The notes beneath the pieces were generated by a model that did no database searches, was not told where the DNA came from, and saw nothing but the letters and a program-made list of their open reading frames with translations. The translations under genes were made by a program, and so were the position numbers. Below, piece after piece: positions 33,454 to 41,797 of a stretch of DNA of 64,000 nucleotides. Source of the DNA: PoT sp049331405 (GTDB lineage: Bacteria > Planctomycetota > Planctomycetia > Isosphaerales > Isosphaeraceae); NCBI RefSeq assembly GCF_049331405.1, contig NZ_CP186274.1, forward strand, positions 620,001 through 684,000, in the 5' to 3' direction. Numbering within the stretch: the stretch's first letter is position 1; every line of letters begins with the position of its first letter.

Positions 33454-34884
33454 TCAGCGGTGCCGCCCCTGCCAGAACGGATCTCGATACCGCGTCCATT
33501 GCTGCAAGCCCTCGCTCAGGCAGCGTCGCAGTTCGCTATCCGACCAGTCCCAGGCCCGTTCCGGATGCTTGTCGATATCCGCGGGAGCCAGGTTCCAGGT
33601 CGTCGGGAAGCAGAAGGCCCCGACCGCCTGGATGGCGATCGCTACGATGATCGGGACGAACAGGAGAGTGGTCAGGCGCCGGGAACGGGACCAGGCCCAG
33701 TCGAGACCGAAGCCGAAGAAGACGGCGAAGATCGGCATGGTGTCGGTCCAGTAGCGCGGGCCGAACGTGTGGCCGGCCCACCAGACCGAGTACTTGGAGA
33801 GGGCGAGCAGGTCGACGACCAGGGCCAGGGCGAGGACGATCCCCAGGGACCAGCCCCGCACCCGGTCCCAGACCAGCGGCAGCATCGCCAGCGCGACGAC
33901 GACCCATGGGGAGAAGACGAACAGGCCGCGATTCGGGCTGAAGAGCGTCCCGGTGAGCCCGGCGATGAAGTCCCCCGACCAGATCCCTTGCATCCCATGC
34001 AAGCCGGGATGGAGGGCCTCGAGCTCGGCATGTCCCCCCGCGATCGACTGGAAGAACCAGTAGTTGTAGCCGACCAGCGCCGAGCCCAGCAGGATCGGGC
34101 CGGGCAAGAACCAGGCGAGTGCCCTCGGCCGCTCCAGGGCGACGCGCACGAGGAAGGCCACCGCGAAGATGACATCAATCTGTCGGCAGCAGACCATCAG
34201 CGCGGCCGTCGTCCCCCCCGCGAGCAGCCTGATGCGCGATAGGGGGCGGGGCGTGAGTAGGAGCATCGTCAGGGTCAGCATCAGGGTGGCCGCTCCATGC
34301 TCCCATACGGCCTGGCTCGCGATCGTCCAGAGCTCGGAGCCGAGCGAGGCGGCGAGCGTCGCCGGCAGGGCCATCCTCCCGATGCCGAGCCTACGCAGGA
34401 CCCGATAGAGGATGACCCCCGTCAGGGCCGCGATCAGCCCCGCCGCGATCTTCGACATCCGCTGCGAGCGCAGGTAGGCGAGCCCGGGATTCTTGTCCCA
34501 GCCCGGGTCGACGTGGTCGATGACCGCGAGCTGCGGCGCGATGAAAGGCAGGTTCACGATCACGGTGCCGATCGAATACCTCGAGAGGATGTGCCCCTTC
34601 CTCCGGACCATCGACCAGGGCAACCTGCCATCCGTGGCGTTCTGGATCAGGGGTTCATAGCGGTCGATGTACGGCCCATCCCCCCGCAGGATCGCCAGGG
34701 GCAGCAACTCCGTCGGTAGCGTGTCCTCCGCGCCAATGGGCTCGATCCGGTTCGTCGTATAAGTCGCCGCAAGCACGATCCCCAGGAGGATGGAAATCAG
34801 CCAGCCGCCGCGCCCCGGCCTCGAGGCCGTGATTGACGCTTCTGTGACGCTTATTTCGGGACTAAGATTGTTTGGATGATTCAT
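33454..34884 (-). CDS. Polytopic membrane protein, probable GT-C type glycosyltransferase
   Basis: 476 residues with about ten hydrophobic segments. The first loop, NRIEPIGAEDTLPTELLPLA, has acidic residues placed as in lipid-phosphate sugar-dependent transferases. Later text includes LGSELWTIASQAVWEHGAAT and a C-terminal LFSPNRGLFVFSPWVVVALA, then SVWWAGHTFGPRYWTDTMPI. The sequence FSPxRGLFxxSP with FGPRYxxDxxP is seen in planctomycete and other bacterial GT-C-like proteins of the dolichyl-phosphate-mannose mannosyltransferase type. Donor and acceptor are unknown. An unusually AT-rich 60 bases precede the start. Confidence 0.7.
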   Translation of the reverse strand: MNHPNNLSPEISVTEASITASRPGRGGWLISILLGIVLAATYTTNRIEPIGAEDTLPTELLPLAILRGDGPYIDRYEPLIQNATDGRLPWSMVRRKGHILSRYSIGTVIVNLPFIAPQLAVIDHVDPGWDKNPGLAYLRSQRMSKIAAGLIAALTGVILYRVLRRLGIGRMALPATLAASLGSELWTIASQAVWEHGAATLMLTLTMLLLTPRPLSRIRLLAGGTTAALMVCCRQIDVIFAVAFLVRVALERPRALAWFLPGPILLGSALVGYNYWFFQSIAGGHAELEALHPGLHGMQGIWSGDFIAGLTGTLFSPNRGLFVFSPWVVVALAMLPLVWDRVRGWSLGIVLALALVVDLLALSKYSVWWAGHTFGPRYWTDTMPIFAVFFGFGLDWAWSRSRRLTTLLFVPIIVAIAIQAVGAFCFPTTWNLAPADIDKHPERAWDWSDSELRRCLSEGLQQWTRYRDPFWQGRHR

Positions 34885-35700
34885 GGTTATTGGTATTTGA
34901 TTAAATTTGAATTATATAAATATAAATTAATAAAATCCGAACTGTTTTGCGAGGTGCCGCTCGAGCGGCACGTGCGCCGCGGCAACTCTCACTGGCCAAG
35001 CGTGCATAAGCATCATGGCTGAGTTTTGCAGTTAATCATTAAGTAGATCGGATTGTACAGACGTCCGATTGTCGTTAGCAAGCGATCCGGCGCGGTAATC
35101 ACTTGTGCCTAGATCATTAACAAACGTTTTCAGACCGAGGGCGGGGACCTCGTCCCGGGCGAGGCCCCACGAAGATGAGCACAGATCCGTGCTCCGGGAA
35201 AATGTGTGCGCGGTGATCAGGAAATTAGATGCAAGTTGTTTCGGCACTCAGTGTTTACGTGCCGGGGCTAAACGCGACGACTCTCGTTCTGGGCCAAAAT
35301 CTCGCGAATATATTGCCGTACTCGTGGCAAGATGAGGGGGCTGGAGCGAGAGAGGGGAGGCCATTGCCGAGGAGCGGAAACTTACGATTCTTCGACAGCG
35401 ATGGGCATTGGTTTTGCGGTGTGACGGGCGACCTTCGCCGGATACGTGACGCGAGTCACGATGTCATCCCGCTCGTCGGCATTCGCAAGATGGTGCGAGC
35501 GTGCAAGCAGCCTGCGGGTCGTCGGTGTTCGACGACGGGCTCCGGCGGAATCGGTAAGTCTTTCGTGAGTGGCGACGGTCTCGAGAATGGGGCTTCGCCG
35601 GCGGCAATATTCCGGCCGGCGGGGCGAACTCATCTTGGGCCTTGCTCCAGGGCAAGATCCGGTCACCCCGATGAGATTCCACCTGAAAGGACTGATCTCG
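34885..35700. other. Large non-coding gap with AT-rich promoter tract and a palindrome
   Basis: About 800 bases. The first 60 (34885-34945) are very AT-rich and probably hold the promoter of the minus-strand membrane gene. GTGCCGCTCGAGCGGCAC at 34954-34971 is a perfect 18-bp palindrome. No gene is supported; small frames on both strands lack ribosome-binding sites. AAAGGA before 35701 serves the next gene. Confidence 0.5.
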
Positions 35701-35898
35701 ATGAAACTGAACCTGATGGCTCGTCTCGCCTGCCTCGTGCTCGGCACGTTCGTCATGGTCGGCTGCGAGGAGAAGGGCCCGGCCGAGAAGGCCGGCGAGT
35801 CGATCGACGCGGGCGTCAAGAAGGCCCAGGACGCCGTCGACCCGCGCGGCCCTGCCGAGAAGGCCGGCGCCGCGGTCGATAACGCCGTTAATAAATGA
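35701..35898 (+). CDS. Small lipoprotein with internal repeat
   Basis: 65 residues from MKLNLMARLACLVLGTFVMV. The lipobox VMVGC gives a diacylated Cys at position 22. The mature part contains a repeat: GPAEKAGESIDAGVKKAQDA then GPAEKAGAAVDNAVNK, an amphipathic helical motif like those of small entericidin/YgdR-like or apolipoprotein-like envelope proteins. AAAGGA lies upstream. It is a single gene, and a GC-rich hairpin (36147-36183) lies 250 bases downstream. Function unknown. Confidence 0.78.
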   Translation: MKLNLMARLACLVLGTFVMVGCEEKGPAEKAGESIDAGVKKAQDAVDPRGPAEKAGAAVDNAVNK

Positions 35899-36263
35899 GT
35901 GAACCAACGCCGTCGTCGCACGTCGGCCGAATCAATGAACAAGGGCCATCCCGTCTGGGATGGTTCCAGCTCACTCCGTTTTACCCGAAACCTCAACGCC
36001 AGCCGAGTTTTACGGGAATCGCACCTGCTTTGCAATCCCTCGCAAACCGGTACACAAACCCGTAGAAATCCACGGTACATCACACCCAAGCCGGTATAAA
36101 ACGGTAGTCACATCGGACGATCGTGCGAGACGATCGCAATTAGCATCCGGGCCGAGGCTGCCCACGAGGCAGCCCCGGCCCGGTTCCCCTGTCTGCGCCC
36201 GGATTGAGAAGGAACGAGAGAACGAGACGATGACGTCGGTAGTGCCGACATCATCGCGAGGGA
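35899..36263. other. Non-coding gap with GC-rich hairpin
   Basis: 365 bases between convergent genes. Arms 36147-36162 and 36168-36183 pair over 16 bases with one mismatch around CACGA, a possible bidirectional terminator without a T run. Confidence 0.5.
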
Positions 36264-36599
36264 TCAGACCGAGAGCCGCTCTCGGTAGGCGTTGAACTCG
36301 TCGAGGCTCATGCAGCCCGAGGCGCGGATCTCCTCGACGAGCAGGAGCGCGTGTTCGAGCAGCAACTCGGATCGCGGATCGCCGTCTTCGATCTCGTTGC
36401 GAATCCGCGCCTCGAGGTAACCGGCCAGCGTGTGTCTGAACTCGATGCCATCCTCACCCGGCCTGTCCAAATCACGGTCATCGATCGTGTGTCCGCTCCA
36501 ATCGTCCACCCAAATTGTGATGCGATGCCCCGTGGCCAGGGCCTCCCGGATGAGCTTAGAGGGGTTCGCCGGCTGTCGTTTCGCCTTGGTCTTCGTCAT
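36264..36599 (-). CDS. Hypothetical protein, accessory island
   Basis: 111 residues from MTKTKAKRQPANPSKLIREA, preceded by a weak AGGA. The sequence is a basic tail, then TGHRITIWVDDWSGHTIDDR and EDGIEFRHTLAGYLEARIRN, then charged helices. No known domain was recognised. It is last of three minus-strand genes (59 bases after its neighbour) that share Lys/Arg-rich starts of the form MTK and look like a small plasmid- or phage-derived set. Confidence 0.6.
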   Translation of the reverse strand: MTKTKAKRQPANPSKLIREALATGHRITIWVDDWSGHTIDDRDLDRPGEDGIEFRHTLAGYLEARIRNEIEDGDPRSELLLEHALLLVEEIRASGCMSLDEFNAYRERLSV

Positions 36600-36657
36600 G
36601 GGTGTATATCCTGGTGTCTTGGCTTCGGTGCGTGTTCGAGGTGGTCTCGTGGTCCGC

Positions 36658-37188
36658 TCAGCCGCAAGATCCGGTCGCGGCGATGACGTCGAGGTCGTCG
36701 AGCAAGGCAGAGCTCGAGTCGGCTTGCCGTCGGCGGGGGTACACGTCAGATGTGTACCCCCGCCTCTGCGGCATCGGGTCATGGTTGGCCAGGGCCGCAA
36801 GGATGTCGGCCTCGCGCCCCGAGGCGATCGCGTCGGCGATAGCCAGGACCGCGGCCCGCGCCGGATCTTCGGAGTACCAGCCCGCCGCCAGGTCCCGGAG
36901 GGCCTGGGCCCGAGCCTCCCGGCGCTCGAACTCCTCGAGCCGGAACTCCTCGCGGGTCCAGGCCGCCAGGCCGTCGGCGTACTCCTCGGCCGACTCTGCG
37001 GCATCGAAGGGCTCGAGGTCGTAGGGCTCCCCGCCGTTGACGTCGGGCCTCGATCGACCCACCTTGTAGCGGAGCGTCCCGCCCATCGAGGCATCGAGCA
37101 CGTGGATGGTCGTCACGATGGGCGCGTTGGTCTCGTCCCGCCCGTCGAGCTTGTGGAGCAGGATGGCATTCTCGGAAGCGGTGGCCAT
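36658..37188 (-). CDS. Hypothetical protein with palindrome at the 3' end
   Basis: 176 residues from MATASENAILLHKLDGRDET; GGGAGGG lies 8 bases upstream. The N-terminal part looks beta-rich (APIVTTIHVLDASMGGTLRY), and the middle is acidic and helical (AESAEEYADGLAAWTREEF; RREARAQALRDLAAGWYSED). The C-terminus, RRGYTSDVYPRRR, is encoded by a perfect 13-bp inverted repeat, so the tail may have been added by insertion of a repeat. No domain was recognised. Confidence 0.62.
   Translation of the reverse strand: MATASENAILLHKLDGRDETNAPIVTTIHVLDASMGGTLRYKVGRSRPDVNGGEPYDLEPFDAAESAEEYADGLAAWTREEFRLEEFERREARAQALRDLAAGWYSEDPARAAVLAIADAIASGREADILAALANHDPMPQRRGYTSDVYPRRRQADSSSALLDDLDVIAATGSCG
36732..36764. 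repeat. 13-bp perfect inverted repeat inside the 3' end of a gene
   Basis: GGCGGGGGTACAC (36732-36744) pairs with GTGTACCCCCGCC (36752-36764) around a 7-base loop. It encodes a near-palindromic peptide in the hypothetical protein at 36658-37188. Confidence 0.85.
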
Positions 37189-37250
37189 GGGTGGGCCCTC
37201 CCGTTGTGCTGGGGGACGGGCCGGGGGACAGGCCCCGGCCCCGGGAGGGT

Positions 37251-38018
37251 TCAGGACGCCAGGCCGACTTCGAGGAGGTGCTGGGCCGCGGCCTCGTTCG
37301 CCCGGCGATCCCAGCGGCGTCCCATGGAGAGCACCTCGTACCCGTAGTTCCGGGTCGGCGAGTTCTCCGCCCACCACTGGGCATCTTCCGCGGTGAATGG
37401 CAGGCTCTTCCCGGCCACCCGGGCCGGCTTGGCGACGGGGGCAGGAACCGGCGTCTCGACGGCCTTCTCGGCCCCCCGCTTGGCCAGCGCCCGCTCTCGG
37501 CTGATCTTCCAACGCATCTCGTCGGCGGCCTTCTGGCCGTGGGGCTCGCACCATTCTGCGTCGATGCCGGGATGCTTGTTCTCAAAGTCGCAGAACCCCC
37601 GCCAGAAGGCCGAGACGACCCTGCGGCACTCCTTGTCCGTCATCTCGCTGTCCTTGAGCAGCACGACCTCGAGCTCGTCCTCGGCTCGCTTGAGGGGCGG
37701 CGCCGGGGGCCGCTCCTTGAGCAGGCGACGCATCTCGTCGGCCGCGGCCTTGCGGGCGACGCGGTCGCACTCGGCCGGCGACGCCTCGGGGCAGGACCTG
37801 GCGTACTCGGCGAACGCCCGGTTCTTCGCCCCGTTGATCCGCCTCGACTCCTCGCACGTGAGCCCCGAGCCGTTGATGTTCGGCAGGGGCCTTTGATCGA
37901 TCGGGCAGGAGAGCGGGGTCTCGTCGGGCAGGAGCCCTTCGCCGAAGGGGCGGTCGGGGCGGGGGGATTTGCGTGTCGGCTTGACGGCGGGGCGAGAGAT
38001 CGTGATAACCTTGGTCAT
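37251..38018 (-). CDS. Hypothetical protein, first gene of the minus-strand island set
   Basis: 255 residues from MTKVITISRPAVKPTRKSPR; AAGGAGG lies 6 bases upstream and decides this start, although the frame is open for 64 more codons. The protein is Lys/Arg/Pro-rich at the start. It then has CEESRRINGAKNRAFAEYAR, repeated Cys (SCPEASPAECDRVARKAAAD), two copies of an AADEMR motif, a Pro/Val linker, and the end GYEVLSMGRRWDRRANEAAA. The duplicated AADEMRxxL units suggest an internal repeat. Function unknown. Confidence 0.62.
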   Translation of the reverse strand: MTKVITISRPAVKPTRKSPRPDRPFGEGLLPDETPLSCPIDQRPLPNINGSGLTCEESRRINGAKNRAFAEYARSCPEASPAECDRVARKAAADEMRRLLKERPPAPPLKRAEDELEVVLLKDSEMTDKECRRVVSAFWRGFCDFENKHPGIDAEWCEPHGQKAADEMRWKISRERALAKRGAEKAVETPVPAPVAKPARVAGKSLPFTAEDAQWWAENSPTRNYGYEVLSMGRRWDRRANEAAAQHLLEVGLAS

Positions 38019-38048
38019 GGCGGGCCTCCTTAACAGGCTTGCCGTTCG

Positions 38049-38087
38049 CCGCTTGGGAGGGGTCCAGCCTCCCAAGCGGTTTTTTTT
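38049..38087 (+). terminator. Strong plus-strand intrinsic terminator without a matching gene
   Basis: CCGCTTGGGAGG (38049-38060) pairs with CCTCCCAAGCGG (38068-38079) and is followed by eight T residues on the plus strand. All known genes to its left run on the minus strand. It lies in the 5' leader region of the minus-strand gene ending at 37251. Confidence 0.8.
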
Positions 38088-38215
38088 GTTTGTCGAGTGT
38101 TTCTCACTCGTGACACTCGAAGTATAGACGAAAGCTATCTCTCGATCAAGTCGACTTTTTGTTTTTTTTTTGCTATTTCTCAAGTTTTTATAATCAACAA
38201 CCGATTTCAACGAAG

Positions 38216-38244
38216 TTGCCTTCTGTATAGCGTTAGGCTATACT
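38216..38244 (+). promoter_or_regulatory. Sigma-70-type promoter
   Basis: TTGCCT (38216-38221), a 17-base spacer and TATACT (38239-38244) form a near-consensus promoter about 40 bases before the start codon of the following small gene. The local AT-rich tract (38090-38240) contrasts with the GC-rich genome. Confidence 0.75.
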
Positions 38245-38284
38245 TTAAGAGAGACGAATTTTCGACTCTCGGGAGGGCAGGGCT

Positions 38285-38518
38285 ATGAGCGCAGGGGTAG
38301 CAGTGATGGCTCGAAAAGTGAGCGGCGACGCCGATCCAAGGAAGAGCCCAGATCCCGAGCCGAGGAAGATTGTTCTTACTGTCCGAGGCCGGCCCGAGTG
38401 GAAGTCCTGGCTTGACGGGTTCGCCAAGTCGGAGCGGGTTTCGGCTGTCGTGCTCATCGACCGGGCCCTCGACCTCTACGCCAAGCACGTCGGCTACGCT
38501 CCCCCTCCCGAGCGATGA
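38285..38518 (+). CDS. Small protein resembling a ribbon-helix-helix DNA-binding protein
   Basis: 77 residues; GGGAGG lies about 10 bases upstream of the ATG. A basic N-terminal tail leads to PRKIVLTVRGRPEWKSWLDG (strand), then FAKSERVSAVVLIDRALDLY (two helices), the pattern of MetJ/Arc RHH repressors and antitoxins: strand-helix-helix with a conserved VSxxVLIDRAL. Typical antitoxins of this kind have a toxin next to them; the following gene (128 residues) does not look like a known toxin. A good promoter stands directly upstream. Autoregulation is inferred. Confidence 0.62.
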   Translation: MSAGVAVMARKVSGDADPRKSPDPEPRKIVLTVRGRPEWKSWLDGFAKSERVSAVVLIDRALDLYAKHVGYAPPPER

Positions 38519-38582
38519 TGTTCCCGCCCGATCCCTTTATCCCAACATCTTGAATTTCACCACATAAGAGGATGACGAGATC

Positions 38583-38969
38583 ATGCGTAAGTCACCGGCT
38601 TTGAAGCAGTCGCGACCCGAACGCATCACGGCCGCCAAGGACATGAGGCGGCAGTTCGAGTACGCCGATGGTTATGCCTACAACGCCGGCCGCATGTTCA
38701 GGGCGGTGGGCTCGCCCGAGGGGCATGACCCCGAATCCTGGCTGGACAAGGCCGCTCCACTCGTCACCGGGCTCCAAGGCTACTTCGCCAACCTCGACGG
38801 CCTAGGCGCGGATCACGACTTCGACGAAGGGGAGATCGTCAACATCGAGACCCGCGACGACGAGGATGCGGACAAGCTGGCCGGCGACACGTTGATGACG
38901 TATCTGCTCGCGCACGCCTACGCCATGTACCTGGATTCCGCCGTCCAGGAACTGGCCAAGGCCTCCTGA
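38583..38969 (+). CDS. Hypothetical protein, accessory island
   Basis: 128 residues from MRKSPALKQSRPERITAAKD; AGAGGATG lies about 8 bases upstream. A basic start is followed by helical, acidic text (FEYADGYAYNAGRMFRAVGS; DEGEIVNIETRDDEDADKLA) and the end LMTYLLAHAYAMYLDSAVQE. No domain was recognised. It lies 64 bases after the RHH-like gene and may share its promoter. Confidence 0.6.
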   Translation: MRKSPALKQSRPERITAAKDMRRQFEYADGYAYNAGRMFRAVGSPEGHDPESWLDKAAPLVTGLQGYFANLDGLGADHDFDEGEIVNIETRDDEDADKLAGDTLMTYLLAHAYAMYLDSAVQELAKAS

Positions 38970-39014
38970 GGACGGTCGGTCTTCAACGTCACCCTTGCAC
39001 CAGGAGTCACACCC

Positions 39015-39599
39015 TTGAAGCCCTTCGACGAGATCGACCCGACCCCCGAGCGCCCGATGTACGACCCCGCGTCGATCCCGGGGCAGGTGCCCTACCGCAA
39101 GCGCGACATCGACGACCTGAACGCAAACCCAGCAGTCGTCGAGTTCCTGGCCAAGAACCTCGACGAGCTCCTCCGCGACCACCGGGTCAGTCATGAGGTG
39201 GTCGCGAAAGGGAATGGTCACACCTTCCACCAGCACGTCGCCGATTGCATCCTCGCCCGGCTCAGCCTCGAGTTCCCCGGGGTCCGGGGCTTGCTGCTCG
39301 GGGAGGACGAGCGGATCCAGCCCGACGTCGGCAAGCTCCCGCTCGGGATCGGCCCGGACATCGGGCCCATCCCCCCCGGCCTCCAGGTGCCGGTCATCGG
39401 CCTGGCCATCGCCGCATCGCACATGCACGGGCTACTGCTGGACATCTTCGAAAACACCTCGGCCCACGGCATCGACGCCCGGGCCGCGATGCTCGGCCCG
39501 GGCCAGGAGCAGCTCGAGCTGTCGGAGAAGGTTCTCGAGGGCTGGCGCCATCATCTGGGGCTCGACGTGTTCGAGGCGGTCCAATCAATCGACGATTGA
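39015..39599 (+). CDS. Hypothetical protein, TTG start
   Basis: 194 residues if started at TTG 39015 (CAGGAG 9 bases upstream); the first in-frame ATG is at 39057. The protein is acidic and Pro-rich (DEIDPTPERPMYDPASIPGQ), then helical (NPAVVEFLAKNLDELLRDHR; HQHVADCILARLSLEFPGVR), with a hydrophobic PVIGLAIAASHMHGLLLDIF and a charged end. No catalytic motif was seen. Third gene of a short plus-strand run. Confidence 0.58.
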   Translation: MKPFDEIDPTPERPMYDPASIPGQVPYRKRDIDDLNANPAVVEFLAKNLDELLRDHRVSHEVVAKGNGHTFHQHVADCILARLSLEFPGVRGLLLGEDERIQPDVGKLPLGIGPDIGPIPPGLQVPVIGLAIAASHMHGLLLDIFENTSAHGIDARAAMLGPGQEQLELSEKVLEGWRHHLGLDVFEAVQSIDD

Positions 39600-39671
39600 A
39601 GGATGAGCGACGACCGGCAAATGTGCAGGGCCGGGGCATTCCTCGGCCTAACCGCCCCCATGTTATGGGGA

Positions 39672-39858
39672 GCGGATCTAATTGCCGGATTTCCCGGCAA
39701 TTAGATCCGCGCTCGGCGGGCGGTCTAAATACGGGGAGGTCCCGTATTTGGCGATCGACTCATGGGACCGAATCCAAATGTGGGAAAATCCCACATTTGG
39801 AAGTGCAGCCTTCTCATCGACTTAGGTTCTAAATGTGGCCAAGGGTCACAATTAGAAC
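39672..39858. repeat. Array of four related hairpins with covarying arms
   Basis: Stems: 39672-39688/39694-39710 (17 bp, perfect); 39725-39735/39741-39751 (11 bp, one G-T pair); 39773-39785/39789-39801 (13 bp, perfect); 39826-39838/39846-39858 (13 pairs, one mismatch and one G-T). The left arms share a core like TCTAAATNNGGG, while differences in one arm are matched in the other. The last stem ends 4 bases before the start codon of the next gene. Confidence 0.85.
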
Positions 39859-39862
39859 TTTG

Positions 39863-40420
39863 ATGCGTTGCTACCAACTCACCGACTTCATCGGAGCAAC
39901 GACCTTGATCGAGCTCACGGGTAACGCGGTGTTCGACGCCTTCCAGGAGCAGTTCGGGGGCAAGCACGATCCAATCGACCTCGTCCCCCTATGGAACGCT
40001 TCCAAGCGGAAACGAAACTACTCACCGCGGCGGTTGGCCAAGGAGGGGATGATCGAGGTCCTCGAGACGTTCGGCGATCGCCCCGACGATCCCATTCTGG
40101 CCGATCCCGAGAACGCGTGGGAGTATGCGTACCTCCTCGACGACAACATCAAGGAAGCGATCATCAAATCGATGGTGGAGGCCCGGAAGGCCGACCCGGT
40201 CGGCCAGCTCCTGGGAAGCCCCAACCTCCTGATGGCCGCACCGATCCTGATGGGGGTCATGAACGACGAGGGTCTCGAGAGGGATGCGGCCGTCGCGAAG
40301 ATCATGCGCGAGGTGCTGGAGCGAACCGAGCACCTCGACGAGATGGAGCGAGAAACCATCGTAGCGCGGATCCAGCGTGGACTGGCCGCAGTTCAGGTAC
40401 TCGAGGTCGGGGCGGGTTGA
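39863..40420 (+). CDS. Hypothetical protein behind the hairpin array
   Basis: 185 residues from MRCYQLTDFIGATTLIELTG. The ATG lies 4 bases after the last hairpin and no Shine-Dalgarno sequence is present; an ATG inside the hairpin (39833) is also in frame. The sequence is DPIDLVPLWNASKRKRNYSP, charged helices, a hydrophobic LGSPNLLMAAPILMGVMNDE, then LERTEHLDEMERETIVARIQ. No domain was recognised. The hairpin could control translation directly. Confidence 0.58.
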   Translation: MRCYQLTDFIGATTLIELTGNAVFDAFQEQFGGKHDPIDLVPLWNASKRKRNYSPRRLAKEGMIEVLETFGDRPDDPILADPENAWEYAYLLDDNIKEAIIKSMVEARKADPVGQLLGSPNLLMAAPILMGVMNDEGLERDAAVAKIMREVLERTEHLDEMERETIVARIQRGLAAVQVLEVGAG

Positions 40421-40676
40421 CCTCTTGGGCGGTGTGGGAGGCCTCCGATCACAACGCAACCCGAATACCACGAAAATTGGGAGTCAAGATTTCGCACCTG
40501 CACGCGTAATCGGATTGCGTTAATTCTTGGTCCAAATTAAGGTTACGCCCGTTTCGTCCCACGGGATGCCTCCCGCGACTAGTTAACCGCTTCCCAGGCC
40601 CCGCATGTCGACGGCGGTCGGGCATAGTATATTGATGCTTCCCACGTACCGGGATTTTATCGGGCGGGCTTTGGCC

Positions 40677-41795
40677 ATGAACATCGACAACTTCCTCAGC
40701 CCTAAACTGGTCGGCAAGCGATTCGATTCGCACTCAATCCCATTGGAGCTGCTTGGCGACTTGGCCGTCCTCGAAGACATGATCATCGACGTTGCCAAGT
40801 GGCGATATCTCCAGGATAACACCGATAAGAAACGCTCGCCCCGCCGATTCACCAATGGAGTCGCCCTTACGCTGACCGGGGTGGACGAGGGAAGCGCGGT
40901 CGCCAAGATTGCGCTCTCCCTCGCATTGGCCGGGGCAGCTCCCCCGGCCCAGCAAGCTTATCTGGAGCAGGCGCGTGATGCTGTCGTTGGAGCCATTGCC
41001 GCTGCAGGGGAAAACAAGCCTCCGACTGATCACCTCCCGCGAGAAGCCCTCGCCTATTTCGATCGCCTGGGGCGTAGCTTGTTGGACGACGAGGCGATCG
41101 AATTCCCCACGGCTAAGGCGGGTTCACCTGCGAGGCTCACTAAAGAGACTCGGCTAAAATTGTTGAAGGCTGCAGAGGTCACCGAGCGCACTGAAGAGAT
41201 CCACATCCGCGGTGGCATCTTCGACCTCAATCAGGAAGACATGGCTTTTGTTATGATGCTTCCGGATGGGAGCAAAGTAACCGGACCCGTGGGTCGCCAG
41301 CATTTCGAGACCTTCCTCGACGCCTTTTACAACTATCGACAAGGCGTTAAAATCCTGCTCGACGGCGTAGGCAAATTCGATCGGGCGGTACGTTTGAAGA
41401 AAGTGGAATCCGTGGACCTGGTCACGCTACTGGATCCACTCGATTTCCAATTTCAAATCGACGAACTTCGCGCCCTCAAGGCCGGATGGTACGACGGCAA
41501 AGGACTGGCGCCGTCCTCCAAGGGGTTGGATTGGCTCGCCACCGCTTTCAACGAACGCTATCCAGATAATCTGCCGTTGCCATACGTCTATCCAGTCGCC
41601 GAGGGCGGGGTAAGGTTTGAATGGCTGATCGGGCGAGTCGACGTCTCGTTGGAGATAAACCTGACGACGCACGCCGGTGATTGGCATGATCTCCACCTCG
41701 AGACCGATGCAGAAGAAGCCAGGCACTTGGATCTCAACGACGATGCTAGCTGGAGATGGCTGGCCGGACGGATGCAACAGCTGAGTGGAGCCTAA
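40677..41795 (+). CDS. Conserved hypothetical protein, first of a two-gene module
   Basis: 372 residues from MNIDNFLSPKLVGKRFDSHS; upstream in-frame ATGs at 40605 and 40635 exist but this start fits the family pattern. Text such as PLELLGDLAVLEDMIIDVAK, then LTGVDEGSAVAKIALSLA and later GQHFE-like GRQHFETFLDAFYNYRQGVK, recurs in widely scattered bacterial hypothetical proteins. The base composition is less GC-rich than in flanking housekeeping genes, pointing to transfer. The next gene starts 2 bases after its stop. No catalytic motif was seen; a defence or toxin-antitoxin type role is only a guess. Confidence 0.66.
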   Translation: MNIDNFLSPKLVGKRFDSHSIPLELLGDLAVLEDMIIDVAKWRYLQDNTDKKRSPRRFTNGVALTLTGVDEGSAVAKIALSLALAGAAPPAQQAYLEQARDAVVGAIAAAGENKPPTDHLPREALAYFDRLGRSLLDDEAIEFPTAKAGSPARLTKETRLKLLKAAEVTERTEEIHIRGGIFDLNQEDMAFVMMLPDGSKVTGPVGRQHFETFLDAFYNYRQGVKILLDGVGKFDRAVRLKKVESVDLVTLLDPLDFQFQIDELRALKAGWYDGKGLAPSSKGLDWLATAFNERYPDNLPLPYVYPVAEGGVRFEWLIGRVDVSLEINLTTHAGDWHDLHLETDAEEARHLDLNDDASWRWLAGRMQQLSGA

Positions 41796-41797
41796 TC

